A DNA stretch of 64,000 nucleotides from Neorhizobium vignae (GTDB lineage Bacteria; Pseudomonadota; Alphaproteobacteria; Rhizobiales; Rhizobiaceae). The notes under the pieces are model-generated. The model was given only the letters and a program-made list of their open reading frames with translations. It was not told the origin of the DNA and did no database searches. The position numbers and the translations under genes are program-made. Shown one piece after another: positions 36,653 through 45,425 of the stretch. The DNA lies in contig NZ_JNNU01000007.1 of the NCBI RefSeq assembly GCF_000732195.1, positions 1-64,000 of the forward strand, written 5' to 3'. How positions within the stretch are numbered: position 1 is the first letter of the stretch; every line of letters starts with the position of its first letter.

Positions 36653-37375
36653 ATGCCTGCCGATGAGGGCAAGAGCGTGCTGGAGCAGAATGTCGAGCGG
36701 CGGGCGCCGTCGCTGCCGATGACCTCCGCCGAAAAGGCCAATATGATCATCCACTATTACCGCGGCGAACTCGGGCGGATGACCAGCTGGCGCGACCGCA
36801 TCGACCGCACCTCGAACTGGGCGATCACGGTGGTGGCTGCGCTGCTCTCGGTCTCGCTGTCGACGCCGACGTCGCATCACGGCGTGGTTCTGTTTGCGAT
36901 GCTGCTGATCTCGCTGCTTCTCCTGATCGAAGCACGGCGCTACCGCTTCTTCGACGTCTACCGGGCAAGGGTTCGCAAGCTGGAACGCCATTATTTCGCG
37001 CAGGCACTTTATCCGCAGGCGGACCTCAAGCCCGACTGGGCGCAGGCGATCGCCACGAGCCTGCGCAATCCCCGTTTCCTGATCAGCTATCGCGAAGCGC
37101 TGTTTCGCCGCGTGAGGCGCAATTACGTCTGGATGTACGCCATCCTGCTGATGGCGTGGCTTCTGAAGATCTCGACACCCAAACTCCTGCCCAACGATAC
37201 CCAGGCGGATGTCGTCTTTTCTTGGTCGGAGGCGGTCAGCAACGCCGCGCTCGGTCCGCTGCCGGGATGGAGCGTGATCGCGCTCGTCGCGGTCCTTTAT
37301 GCCGCCGTGATGTTCTCAGCCCTGCATCGTGAGCCGGACGACGGGGAATTCGCCCATGGCGAAGTGCATGTCTGA
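36653..37375 (+). CDS. DUF2270 family membrane protein
   Basis: 240 residues from the ATG at 36653 with GGGGAGAAGG upstream. Features: IHYYRGELGRMTSWRDRIDRTSNWAI, two central helices (about 60-95), the RRYRFFDVYRARVRKLERHYFA segment, NPRFLISYREALFRRVRRNY and two more C-terminal helices. This matches the DUF2270 pattern. Function unknown. Confidence 0.85.
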   Translation: MPADEGKSVLEQNVERRAPSLPMTSAEKANMIIHYYRGELGRMTSWRDRIDRTSNWAITVVAALLSVSLSTPTSHHGVVLFAMLLISLLLLIEARRYRFFDVYRARVRKLERHYFAQALYPQADLKPDWAQAIATSLRNPRFLISYREALFRRVRRNYVWMYAILLMAWLLKISTPKLLPNDTQADVVFSWSEAVSNAALGPLPGWSVIALVAVLYAAVMFSALHREPDDGEFAHGEVHV

Positions 37376-37394
37376 AACGCGCGGCTGCTGTTCC

Positions 37395-37658
37395 CTAGTG
37401 CAGGATGAACTCGCCCTTGACGGCCCGCCACTCGCTGGCCGAGATCAGCTTGCGATGGACATAGCGGACGGAATGCAGCGGCCCGTCGAGCTTCTCCTGC
37501 CAGAATTTCAGAAAACCGTTCATCTCGGGGAAATCCGGGGCCAGGTCGTAGTTCTGCCAGACATAGCTTTGCAGCAGAGCCGGATGGTCCGGCATGCGGT
37601 AGAAGATCTGGGCGGTCGTCAGCCCGTAGCCTTTCAGCATCAGTTCCATTTCAGACAT
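37395..37658 (-). CDS. Usg family protein
   Basis: 87 residues from the ATG at 37658. Matches the Usg family of alphaproteobacteria: KGYGLTTAQIFYRMPDHP, then WQNYDLAPDFPEMNGFLKFWQ and HRKLISASEWR. The family was named from a gene near trpF but has no proven activity. Convergent with DUF2270. Confidence 0.85.
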   Translation of the reverse strand: MSEMELMLKGYGLTTAQIFYRMPDHPALLQSYVWQNYDLAPDFPEMNGFLKFWQEKLDGPLHSVRYVHRKLISASEWRAVKGEFILH

Positions 37659-37809
37659 GCAAGCAGTTCCCGTTTGTTGTTTCGAACCGACGTCGTTGCG
37701 TCGTCCGATAGGAGAACATGCCATGTTTAACCGAAGCTTTACAATTGCGCCTTAAGAACGCATTCGTGATATTTTTCAGTATGTTAGCAGCTATGCTTTG
37801 CGAGTGCTG

Positions 37810-38640
37810 CTAACGCTTCAGATGGCGCGTGAGGCGCGCCTCGATGAAGGCCCAGAGGTGCCGCAGCGCTTCGACGATGGCGAGATAGAAGATCGCCGCC
37901 CACAGATAGCTCTGGTAGTCGAACGTGCGGGAGAAGGCATAGCGCGTCTCGCCCATCAGGTCGTAGACGGTGACGATCGCGACGACGGCCGATCCCTTGA
38001 TCAGCAGCACGATCTCGTTGCCGTAAGGGCGCAGCGCGACGATCAGCGCCTGCGGCAGGATGACCTTGCGGAAGGCGTTGCGTTTCGAAAGGCCGAGCGC
38101 GGCCGCACCCTCGTGCTGGCCGCGCGGCACGCTTTCGATCGCGCCGCGCAGGATCTCCGCCTGATAGGCGGCGGTGTTGAGCGTCAACGAAAAAAGGCCG
38201 CAATACCAGGCTTCGCGAAAGAACCACCAGAGGCCGACGGATTCGAGTTGCGGGCGGAAACTGCCGAGCCCGTAATAGATCAGGAAGAGCTGGGCGAGCA
38301 GCGGCGTGCTTCGAAACACGTAGACATAGGCATAGGCGATGGCGTTCAGCGCCTTGTTTCTCGACATCCGTGCGAAGGCGATCGGGGCCGAGAGGACGGC
38401 ACCGAGGATGACGGAGAGGCCGACCAGCGAGATGGTGGTCCAGAGGCCGTGGAGGTAACGCGGGCCGTAGCGCTGGAATTTGTCCTCGTCCCAGCCATTG
38501 ATCATCATGAAGGCGAGCGCGATCGCAAGGGCCGCCCACACCACCAGGACGACGATGCCGGCGATGCGCGCCGGCGCCAGCGGCTTTTCGAGCAGGGCCG
38601 GAGGCGCGCGGGGCGGGATCAGTTCCCTGACGTAGCTCAT
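37810..38640 (-). CDS. Polar/basic amino-acid ABC transporter permease (HisM-like)
   Basis: 276 residues; inner-membrane permease with about six helices. The BPD_transp_1 coupling loop EILRGAIESVPRGQHEGAAALGL is typical of His/Arg/ornithine/opine uptake systems. The start overlaps the stop of the HisQ-like gene by 4 bases (ATGA). Pairs with that permease to form the heterodimeric channel. Confidence 0.92.
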   Translation of the reverse strand: MSYVRELIPPRAPPALLEKPLAPARIAGIVVLVVWAALAIALAFMMINGWDEDKFQRYGPRYLHGLWTTISLVGLSVILGAVLSAPIAFARMSRNKALNAIAYAYVYVFRSTPLLAQLFLIYYGLGSFRPQLESVGLWWFFREAWYCGLFSLTLNTAAYQAEILRGAIESVPRGQHEGAAALGLSKRNAFRKVILPQALIVALRPYGNEIVLLIKGSAVVAIVTVYDLMGETRYAFSRTFDYQSYLWAAIFYLAIVEALRHLWAFIEARLTRHLKR

Positions 38641-39419
38641 CGATGCCCCTCCGAACGTTTCGCCCAGCGCTCGACGAAGCCGAGGCCGACGGACGAGATC
38701 ATCGCGAGGATCAGATAGAGCAGGCAGGCGATGCCGTAGAAGAAGAAGGCTTCCTTGCTGACCCGCGCCGCGATGCCGGTCTGGCGCAGGATGTCGGCAA
38801 GGCCGATGACCGAGACATAGGACGTGTCCTTCAAGAGGATCAGCCAGAGATTGGTGAGGCCGGGCAGCGCGATGCGGATGAGCTGCGGCAGGATGACGAG
38901 AAGCATGGTGCGCCAGCGGCGCAGACCGAGCGCATCGCCTGCCTCGTACTGGCCACGCGGGATCGCCCTGAATGCCGACAGCATGACCTCGGAGGAGTAG
39001 GACGAGAAGACGACGGCGAGCGCCGCCATGCCGGCGAAAAAGGCGTTGATCTCGACGCGTCCATCGTACCCGAAGGAAGCGAGCACCGCCTGGATGAGGA
39101 TCTGCATGCCGTAATAGACGATGAACAGGGTGAGCAGTTCCGGCAGGCCGCGGAAGATCGTCGTGTAGATGCCGGCCGCAAGCCTCAGCAGCTTGTCCTC
39201 GGACTGCGCCGCCAGCGCGATCAGGAAGCCGATGACCAGCCCGACGGGCAGGGTGGCGAGGGCGAGCGTGATCGTCACCTTGACGCCGAAGGCGATCTCG
39301 TCGCCCCAGCCGGCCTCGCCGCAGGCGACAAGGCTACCGGAACCGAAGAGTGAAAAAAGCCCGACAGGCCCGCAAAGCGGATCAAGCGCCGAAAAGAGGG
39401 CGGAAAAGAATCCGCTCAT
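38637..39419 (-). CDS. Polar/basic amino-acid ABC transporter permease (HisQ-like)
   Basis: 260 residues. After a hydrophobic N-terminus it has the usual permease helices, TTIFRGLPELLTLFIVYYG and the EAA-like loop EVMLSAFRAIPRGQYEAGDALGL. Coupled to the HisM-like gene downstream. It is separated from the binding-protein gene by a hairpin that likely lowers permease expression relative to the binding protein. Confidence 0.92.
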   Translation of the reverse strand: MSGFFSALFSALDPLCGPVGLFSLFGSGSLVACGEAGWGDEIAFGVKVTITLALATLPVGLVIGFLIALAAQSEDKLLRLAAGIYTTIFRGLPELLTLFIVYYGMQILIQAVLASFGYDGRVEINAFFAGMAALAVVFSSYSSEVMLSAFRAIPRGQYEAGDALGLRRWRTMLLVILPQLIRIALPGLTNLWLILLKDTSYVSVIGLADILRQTGIAARVSKEAFFFYGIACLLYLILAMISSVGLGFVERWAKRSEGHR

Positions 39420-39489
39420 AAGGTCGTTTTCCCCTGCGGCCTTTTTGTGTGCCGCTTTTGTCTTGTGTTGACGCCATTAAAAAGAAAAA

Positions 39490-39514
39490 CGGCGGAAGGG
39501 CAAGCCTCCCGCCG
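39490..39514 (-). terminator. Intra-operon attenuating hairpin between binding protein and permeases
   Basis: On the minus strand a CGGCGG/CCGCCG-based stem (39490-39495 with 39509-39514) is followed by TTTTTCTTTTT. Partial termination here would give excess binding protein, a common arrangement in ABC importers. Confidence 0.7.
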
Positions 39515-39539
39515 CGCGGTAACCGGGTTCTCCGGTTGA

Positions 39540-40319
39540 TTACTGGCCGTAGGCGTCGAAATCGAAATACTTGTCGTTGATGGCCTTGTACTTGCCGTTG
39601 GCGCGGATCGCGACGATCGCCGCCGAGAACTTGTCGGCAAGCGCCGTTTCGCCCTTGCGGACCGCGATGCCCGCACCTTCGCCGTTGATCTCGACGTCGA
39701 TCGGCAGCGGCGACAGGATCTTGCAGCACTTGCCGGCATCCGACTTGATCCACTGCGACAGCACGACGATATCGTCGATGACGGCGTCGATACGGCCGTT
39801 GGTGATGTCGAGCTTGTATTCGTCAGCTGTGGGATAGAGCTTCAGCTCCGAGTCGGGCATATGCTTTTCGGCATAGTTCGAATGGGTCGTGGAGCCCTGC
39901 GCGCCGATCGTCTTGCCCTTGAGGCCGGCGGCGGTCGCTTCCTTGATCGGCGAATCCTTCGGAACGGCGATGGCCGGCGGCGTGTTGTAATACTTCTTCG
40001 AGAACGAGACCTGCTCCTTCCGCTCGGGCGTGATCGACATGGAAGCGACGATCGCATCGAATTTCTTCGACTGCAGCGCCGGAATGATGCCGTCCCAGTC
40101 GTTGGTGACGAAGGTGCAGGTGACCTTCATCTCGTCGCAAAGCGCCTTGGCGATATCGACGTCGAAGCCGGTGAGCTGACCGTTGGCTTCCAGGTTGTTG
40201 AAGGGCGGGTAGGCGCCTTCGGTGCCGATCACGAGTTTCTCCTGCGCCATCGCCGAACCGGCGAAAAGCGACAGGGCGGCGATCGAGGCGGCAGCAAGGA
40301 ATCGGGTGGAAATGTTCAT
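39540..40319 (-). CDS. Periplasmic amino-acid-binding protein (HisJ/ArgT/NocT-like)
   Basis: 259 residues from the ATG at 40319. Signal peptide ending at SAMAQ; mature protein begins EKLVIGTEGAYPPFNNLEANGQLTGFDVDIAKALC, the hallmark of SBP_bac_3 proteins. Ligand-contact Arg in the SITPERKEQVSFSKKYY block and Asp in the IDAVIDDI block are kept, pointing to a cationic amino acid or derivative. A Cys pair near 38 and 45 matches the HisJ disulfide. First gene of an operon with two permeases; no ATPase gene is adjacent. Confidence 0.93.
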   Translation of the reverse strand: MNISTRFLAAASIAALSLFAGSAMAQEKLVIGTEGAYPPFNNLEANGQLTGFDVDIAKALCDEMKVTCTFVTNDWDGIIPALQSKKFDAIVASMSITPERKEQVSFSKKYYNTPPAIAVPKDSPIKEATAAGLKGKTIGAQGSTTHSNYAEKHMPDSELKLYPTADEYKLDITNGRIDAVIDDIVVLSQWIKSDAGKCCKILSPLPIDVEINGEGAGIAVRKGETALADKFSAAIVAIRANGKYKAINDKYFDFDAYGQ

Positions 40320-40625
40320 GTTGATCCTCTCTGTTGGCAACCTGCGGTGTTGGTCTTGTTCGGCCGCAGGGAGACGGGGCACGCGTACGGGCGGGCTCCG
40401 AGTGGGTTTTTAGATACCTGCTCGGGAAAAATTGCAACGGCATTTTACGTGCACGTCTGGTTGTCTTGAGTGGATGAACAACACATTCATGCGAGGTTCA
40501 GGCCATTCGCAACAGTCTGCGACGGAACCATTTTGTTGCAATTCAGTTGAGCCGCCGCGTAAGTCCGCCGAAAAAGGCAATCAATAAAGGACGCGCATGA
40601 AAGGGATGACACCCTAGAAGAGGAA
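40320..40625. other. 306-bp divergent intergenic region
   Basis: Carries the promoters of the ABC importer (leftward) and the OmpA-domain gene (rightward). AGAGGAA precedes the OmpA start. I see no coding potential, long repeat or strong hairpin. Confidence 0.5.
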
Positions 40626-42947
40626 ATGTCCATGTCGAAAAAATTCAGACTGTTCGCCAGTGTCGCAGCACCTTTCGTGTCGCTGCCGCTGATGCTTCAG
40701 CCGGCCGGTGCTGTCCCCCTGACGCCCGCTATGGAGATGAGACCCGCCGTTGAGGCGGCCCGGATGCAGGGCGTCGTCGAGGTCCAGCAGCAGATCATCG
40801 TGCCTCCGGAAGGGCAGGAAGGCGAGGGGCGTCCGCGCCGCAAGCCGCAGCAGGAGCAGCAGCAGGCCCCGGCCGAACAGCCAAAGGCTCCGCCTCAGGC
40901 TCAGAAGCAGGAACAGCCGCAGCGCAAGGCCGAGCCGGAAGCTGCCCCGCGTGAGGCCGCACCTCGCCAGGCGCCGCAGGCCGAGCGTCCGGCAGCCGAA
41001 GCGCCCGCGCCGGAGCGTCCGCGCCGTCAGCAGCAGGAGACCGGTCAGGGCCAGGGCGGAAACGACGCCCAGCCGCGCCGCCAGCGCGAGCAGGCTGCCC
41101 CCCAGACCGAGCAGCCGGCAGCGAGGGAAGCCCAGCAGCCCCAGCAGCCCAAGGCCGCACCCGTAGAAAAGCAGGCCGAAACGCCGAAGCCGGAACGGCC
41201 GGCAACCAATCGCGCCGCAACGCCGGAAGCAGCACCTGAGGCTCCCGTGCGCCGCGACGCCCAGCAGCCGAAAGCAGCGCCGGCCGAGAAGCAGGCCGAA
41301 ACCCCCAAGCTGCCGCCCGCCACCAATCGTGCCGCGACGCCGGAAGCGACACCTGAAAAGCCGGCCAGCGGCACTGCCCAGGATCGCAACGCCGCTCCGA
41401 CCCGCAATCAGGCCGAAACACCAAAGCCTCCGCAGGCTCCTGCGACCGATCGCGCTGCGACGCCGGGACAGGTTCCCGGACAGGCTCCGGGCACCGGAAC
41501 CGCGCAGGACAGGCGCAACCAGCCGCCGGCTGACGGTCAAGCCGCTCCGGGCCAGCAGCCTGCCGGGGAAGCGCCTCGCCGGCAGACGACGGAAGGACAG
41601 CCGCCAGCGGCGCCTTCGGGCCAGCCGGTGCCGGGCCAGCTGCAAGGCCAGCAGGCGACTGGAGCACCGGCCACCCAGCCGACCGCGCCCCAGACTGCGA
41701 CCACGCCTCAGCAGGTTGAGCGCGCCAAGGAGCTTGCGAAGGATCCGGCCGCGGCCAAGAGCGGCGAGCAGGTCGTACTGCCCGTTCAGAACGGTGCAGC
41801 CGTGCTCGACAGCGCCAAGGAGGCGCCCTCCACACGTCCGCCGCGGGATGGAGAGCGTCCGCGCCGTCAGGCTCCGCAGCAGGCCGAGCAGCAGCAGCTT
41901 GCACCGCCGAAATCCGATGCAGAGGCTCAGGGCAGCACACGCGCCACCCGCGAGCAGCAGCAGGACTTTCGTCAGCTATCCGAAGAGCGTGGCCAGCGCC
42001 TCGACCAGCGCCCGCAGTTCGAACGGCCCCGTGGCTGGGATTTCCGCGATGCAGCCGGCCTGGGCGGCAGCCGTGACCGTAACGGAGGGCGCGACCGCGA
42101 TGGCGGCCGTGTGATCATCTCGATCGACAACCAATCCGTCGTACGTCATGACGACAGCCGTCGTTTCTACAATGATCGCGATCGGGCGCCGCAATACGAA
42201 CAGCTCCGCGACGGCCGGGTGCGCGAAGTCATCGTGCGCGACGACGGTACGCGGATCGTCACCGTCCGCAACAGCTACGGCGAGATCGTCCAGCGCTCGC
42301 GTATCGTCAGGGGCGGCGAGGAATACGTCCTCTATTATTCGCCGGAGTTGATGGATAACCGCCGCGGCCGCGACTACGTCTGGCGCGATCCGGGCGACGA
42401 TCTGCCGCCGATGCGCCTCAGCGTGCCGCTCGACGACTACATCATCGACACTTCGACCGAGCCGGACCGGGATTATTACGAATTCCTGGAACAGCCGCCG
42501 GTCGAGCGGGTCGAGCGGGTCTATTCGCTGGACGAAGTGCGCTACTCCGCCCGTATCCGGGACAAGGTGCCGCGTATCGACCTGGATACGGTCACGTTTG
42601 CCACCGGCAGTGCCGAAATCCCGATGAACCAGGCGAGTTCGCTTCGCAAGGTTGCCGATGCGATCAGCAAGGTTCTGAAGCGGGATCCTTCCGAAACCTT
42701 CCTGATCGAAGGTCATACGGATGCCGTCGGTGCCGAGGACAGCAATCTCGTCCTCTCCGACGAACGCGCCGAAAGCGTTGCCCGGGTGCTGACCGACGCA
42801 TTCGGCATCCCGCCGGAAAACCTGGCGACTCAGGGTTACGGCGAACGTTACCTCAAGGTCCGCACCGACGGCCCGCAGCAGGAAAACCGCCGCGTCACCG
42901 TGCGCCGCATCACCCCGCTGGTCAAACCGGTCGCGGCGAACCAGTAA
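40626..42947 (+). CDS. Very long OmpA-domain protein with Pro/Ala/Gln-rich stalk
   Basis: 773 residues; an ATG two codons downstream (40632) fits the ribosome-binding site equally well. Signal peptide to about residue 30. A very long low-complexity region (about 55-440) is rich in Pro, Ala, Gln, Lys and Arg and includes three degenerate repeats of about 40 residues (QAETPK...NRAATPE). A structured, Asp/Arg-rich middle section (about 480-640) follows. The C-terminal OmpA-like peptidoglycan-binding domain is at about 650-765 (VTFATGSAEI, LIEGHTDAVGAEDSNLVLSDERA, QGYGERYLKV). The stalk could span the periplasm and anchor to the wall. Confidence 0.9.
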   Translation: MSMSKKFRLFASVAAPFVSLPLMLQPAGAVPLTPAMEMRPAVEAARMQGVVEVQQQIIVPPEGQEGEGRPRRKPQQEQQQAPAEQPKAPPQAQKQEQPQRKAEPEAAPREAAPRQAPQAERPAAEAPAPERPRRQQQETGQGQGGNDAQPRRQREQAAPQTEQPAAREAQQPQQPKAAPVEKQAETPKPERPATNRAATPEAAPEAPVRRDAQQPKAAPAEKQAETPKLPPATNRAATPEATPEKPASGTAQDRNAAPTRNQAETPKPPQAPATDRAATPGQVPGQAPGTGTAQDRRNQPPADGQAAPGQQPAGEAPRRQTTEGQPPAAPSGQPVPGQLQGQQATGAPATQPTAPQTATTPQQVERAKELAKDPAAAKSGEQVVLPVQNGAAVLDSAKEAPSTRPPRDGERPRRQAPQQAEQQQLAPPKSDAEAQGSTRATREQQQDFRQLSEERGQRLDQRPQFERPRGWDFRDAAGLGGSRDRNGGRDRDGGRVIISIDNQSVVRHDDSRRFYNDRDRAPQYEQLRDGRVREVIVRDDGTRIVTVRNSYGEIVQRSRIVRGGEEYVLYYSPELMDNRRGRDYVWRDPGDDLPPMRLSVPLDDYIIDTSTEPDRDYYEFLEQPPVERVERVYSLDEVRYSARIRDKVPRIDLDTVTFATGSAEIPMNQASSLRKVADAISKVLKRDPSETFLIEGHTDAVGAEDSNLVLSDERAESVARVLTDAFGIPPENLATQGYGERYLKVRTDGPQQENRRVTVRRITPLVKPVAANQ
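41158..41510 (+). repeat. Three degenerate ~120-bp coding repeats in the OmpA-domain stalk
   Basis: Units begin near 41158, 41278 and 41395 (120 and 117 bp apart). Each encodes AP-x-x-x-QAETPK, then AT-N/D-RAATP. Confidence 0.65.
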
Positions 42948-42970
42948 AAGGTTTCGGGTACCTCAAGCCA

Positions 42971-42994
42971 AGCCGCCGGAGCGATCCGGCGGCT
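42971..42994 (+). terminator. Rho-independent terminator after the OmpA-domain gene
   Basis: A perfect 10-bp stem AGCCGCCGGA/TCCGGCGGCT with loop GCGA, followed by TTTTT. It also sits at the 3' end of the convergent mobB gene. Confidence 0.9.
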
Positions 42995-42996
42995 TT

Positions 42997-43512
42997 TTAT
43001 TTGTCGGGAAGCCCCGTCAGCTCGGCGATGAAATCGGCAATTGCGTTCGTATCGTCGAGGTCGAAGACCGGTATGGTGGCATCCGGGACCGGGTGGTCTG
43101 CGGCGATGGCGACGATGTGGGGATCGCTGGGCGCAAGCGGTTCGCGGTTGTTCGCGTCGAGGCGGCGGGCCTCGATCTTCGGGACAGGTTCGCGCTTGTA
43201 ACCTTCGATCAGCACCAGATCGCAGGGGGCGAGGCGGGAGAGGATTTCCTCGAAGCTCGGTTCCGGCGCGCCGCGCAACTCGTGCATGATGGCAAAGCGG
43301 GTGCCGGAAACGATCGCCACTTCGTGGGCGCCGGCCTGCCGGTGGCGGAAGGAATCTGCCCCCACCTTGTCGATGTCGAAATCGTGGTGGGCGTGCTTGA
43401 TCGTGGAGATCGCGTAGCCGCGGCGGGTGAATTCCGCCACCAGCCGCACCGCCAGGCCCGTCTTGCCGGAATTTTTCCAGCCAGAAATGCCGAAGACACG
43501 GGGAGGGATCAT
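42997..43512 (-). CDS. mobB: Molybdopterin-guanine dinucleotide biosynthesis adaptor MobB
   Basis: 171 residues. P-loop GWKNSGKTGLAVRLV at 11-25, then STIKHAHHDFDID and LIEGYKREPVPKIE, all standard for MobB. It binds GTP and assists MobA in making the dinucleotide form of the cofactor. The start overlaps the mobA stop by 4 bases. Confidence 0.94.
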   Translation of the reverse strand: MIPPRVFGISGWKNSGKTGLAVRLVAEFTRRGYAISTIKHAHHDFDIDKVGADSFRHRQAGAHEVAIVSGTRFAIMHELRGAPEPSFEEILSRLAPCDLVLIEGYKREPVPKIEARRLDANNREPLAPSDPHIVAIAADHPVPDATIPVFDLDDTNAIADFIAELTGLPDK

Positions 43513-44147
43513 GAAAGCACCTCAGCGAAACGACGCGCCTCTTGAAGATCCTCGGGCGTGTTGATGTTGAAGAAGGGATCGAGCAGCCCCTGCGCCGTCT
43601 CGACCATCGGCAACGCGACAGTCACCGTAGGATGACGCTCCAGGAACGCCTTGATCCGTCGGTTGTCAGGATCGGAGAGCCATGTTTGCAGATCGCGGGC
43701 GATGGAAACTGGCCAGAGCCCGAAGACCGGATGATCCCGACCGTCGGATGCGGCGATGACGATCGCGTTTGGATCGCCCGCCTCAGCCTCGAGCCGGCGC
43801 GCGAGATCGGCGGGTATAAAGGGGCTGTCGGAGGGGACGGTGAGGAGATGGGTTGCCTGAAGGCCGCGGGCCTGGATGTCGCGCAGGCCGGCGAGCACCC
43901 CGGCAAGCGGGCCTATCTGGCCCGGAAGCAAGTCCGGCAGCAGGCGCAAGCCGAGCGGATTGGGGAAGCCCATCGGCGCGTTGAGGGTGATTTCCGAGAT
44001 TTGGGGCAGGAGCCGCCGCACCACATGGCCGAGGATCGTGTCGCCGCCGATGGTGAGAAAAGCCTTGTCGGTGCCCATGCGGCTCGATTTGCCGCCGGCA
44101 AGGACCAGGCCGGGAGGCCGGATGGGAGAAGCGGCGGGCGTGGTCAT
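43509..44147 (-). CDS. mobA: Molybdenum cofactor guanylyltransferase MobA
   Basis: 212 residues. Nucleotidyltransferase motif LVLAGGKSSRMGTDKAFL at 15-32, GPLAGVLAGL near 78-87, LTVPSDSPFIP and NINTPEDL at the end. Transfers GMP from GTP to molybdopterin. Sandwiched in a coupled operon: an MFS gene overlaps its start by one base and mobB overlaps its stop. Confidence 0.95.
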   Translation of the reverse strand: MTTPAASPIRPPGLVLAGGKSSRMGTDKAFLTIGGDTILGHVVRRLLPQISEITLNAPMGFPNPLGLRLLPDLLPGQIGPLAGVLAGLRDIQARGLQATHLLTVPSDSPFIPADLARRLEAEAGDPNAIVIAASDGRDHPVFGLWPVSIARDLQTWLSDPDNRRIKAFLERHPTVTVALPMVETAQGLLDPFFNINTPEDLQEARRFAEVLS

Positions 44148-45391
44148 CAGTCCTCCTCCTTCGTCGGGATCGCGCCTTCGCGGCGGTCGATCTGCCGGAC
44201 ATATGCGCTGGCGACGAGCGCCAGGATGGTCGTGACGCCCATGACGACGAGAAGCGGCATGGCGCCGCTCTCTTCCTTGAGCAATGCTGCGGCAAGTGTC
44301 GACAGCGCGGCTCCGCCGCCCACGGTGATCGCGCCGCCAAGGCCGGAAGCGGAGCCGGCGAGGTGCGGCCGCACACTGACGATGCCGGCATTGGAACTCG
44401 GCAGGGTGAGGCCGTTGCCGACGCCGGTCAGCGCCAGGGGTGCGAAAAAGGCGAGCGGCCAGGGCGCTTCCGCGATGAGGAATCCGGCGGTGATGAGAAC
44501 GCCGACCAGGCTCACCAGGCTGCCGGAGATCATCATGGTCATCGTGCCGAAGTGACGGGTATAGCGGCCTGAAATGAAGTTGCCGATCATGTAGCCGGCC
44601 GCGATCAGAAAGAACTGCACGCCGAGCATGGTGGGCGACAGATGATAGATCGCCGTGCCGACGAAGGGCGCGCCGCCGAGGAACGAGAAGAACACGCCGG
44701 AGGAAAAGGTCGACGTGAACGTATAACCCCAGAAACGGCGCGAGCGAAAAAGGTCCGGCCAGCTGCGGAATTGGGCGGTGAAGCTGGCGGCCGGCGCGTG
44801 GTTCGTTTCGCCCAGATCGGTGAAGACCAGCGTCAGGGTCAACAGGCCGAGGCCGAGCATCAACGCGAAATTCGCCTCCCAGCCGAACATGTCGTTGAGC
44901 GCGCCGCCGATCGTCGGGCTGATCATCGGCACCAGCGACATGCCCATGGTGACATAGGCGATCATCGAGGCGGCACTCTCCATGGGCACGGTATCGCGAA
45001 TGATCGCGCGTGGCAGGACGAAGCCTGCGACCACGGCCGTCTGCAGCAGCCTTCCGATCATGAAGACGGTGACGTTTGCGGCCATCAGGCAGATCACCGT
45101 GCCGACCAGCATGATCAGGATGCTGCCGATCATCACGCGGCGGCGGCCGAAGAGGTCGGAAAGCGGACCGAGCACCAGCTGCAGCACGGCGGTGCCGGCG
45201 ATATAACCGGAGACGGCGAGCTGCATGACGGCGTAGTCGGTGCCGAAATGGGCCGCCATGGCGGAAAGCGACGGCAGGAAGACATTCAGCGAGAGGGCGG
45301 CAAGTCCGGCGCAGACGACGAGCGTCAGGATATGGGGCGGGGTTCGTCTATCCAGAAATCGGCTTTGCTGCACGTCGTTTTGTCCTTTCAT
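44147..45391 (-). CDS. Bcr/CflA family multidrug efflux MFS transporter
   Basis: 414 residues from the ATG at 45391; an open frame continues upstream but lacks a start signal. 12 helices. Motifs SGYIAGTAVLQLVLGPLSDLFGRRRVMIGS and the helix-4 sequence RAIIRDTVPMESAASMIAYVTMGMSLVPMISP are diagnostic of Bcr/CflA drug exporters. Its TGA shares one base with the mobA ATG, so drug export and molybdenum cofactor genes are oddly co-transcribed. Confidence 0.92.
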   Translation of the reverse strand: MKGQNDVQQSRFLDRRTPPHILTLVVCAGLAALSLNVFLPSLSAMAAHFGTDYAVMQLAVSGYIAGTAVLQLVLGPLSDLFGRRRVMIGSILIMLVGTVICLMAANVTVFMIGRLLQTAVVAGFVLPRAIIRDTVPMESAASMIAYVTMGMSLVPMISPTIGGALNDMFGWEANFALMLGLGLLTLTLVFTDLGETNHAPAASFTAQFRSWPDLFRSRRFWGYTFTSTFSSGVFFSFLGGAPFVGTAIYHLSPTMLGVQFFLIAAGYMIGNFISGRYTRHFGTMTMMISGSLVSLVGVLITAGFLIAEAPWPLAFFAPLALTGVGNGLTLPSSNAGIVSVRPHLAGSASGLGGAITVGGGAALSTLAAALLKEESGAMPLLVVMGVTTILALVASAYVRQIDRREGAIPTKEED

Positions 45392-45425
45392 GCCTATCTT
45401 TCGGCCCTTCCACTCCGGCCGGTCG

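Noticed and set aside
35696-36991. Extended N-terminus of the methyltransferase reading to 36991
   Set aside because: The extra residues are low-complexity antisense of the DUF2270 gene; the ATG at 36517 has a good ribosome-binding site and begins the TPR helix.
41158-41510. Repeat array in the OmpA stalk considered as CRISPR-like
   Set aside because: Units are degenerate, about 120 bp, contiguous and in frame; no spacers or cas genes.
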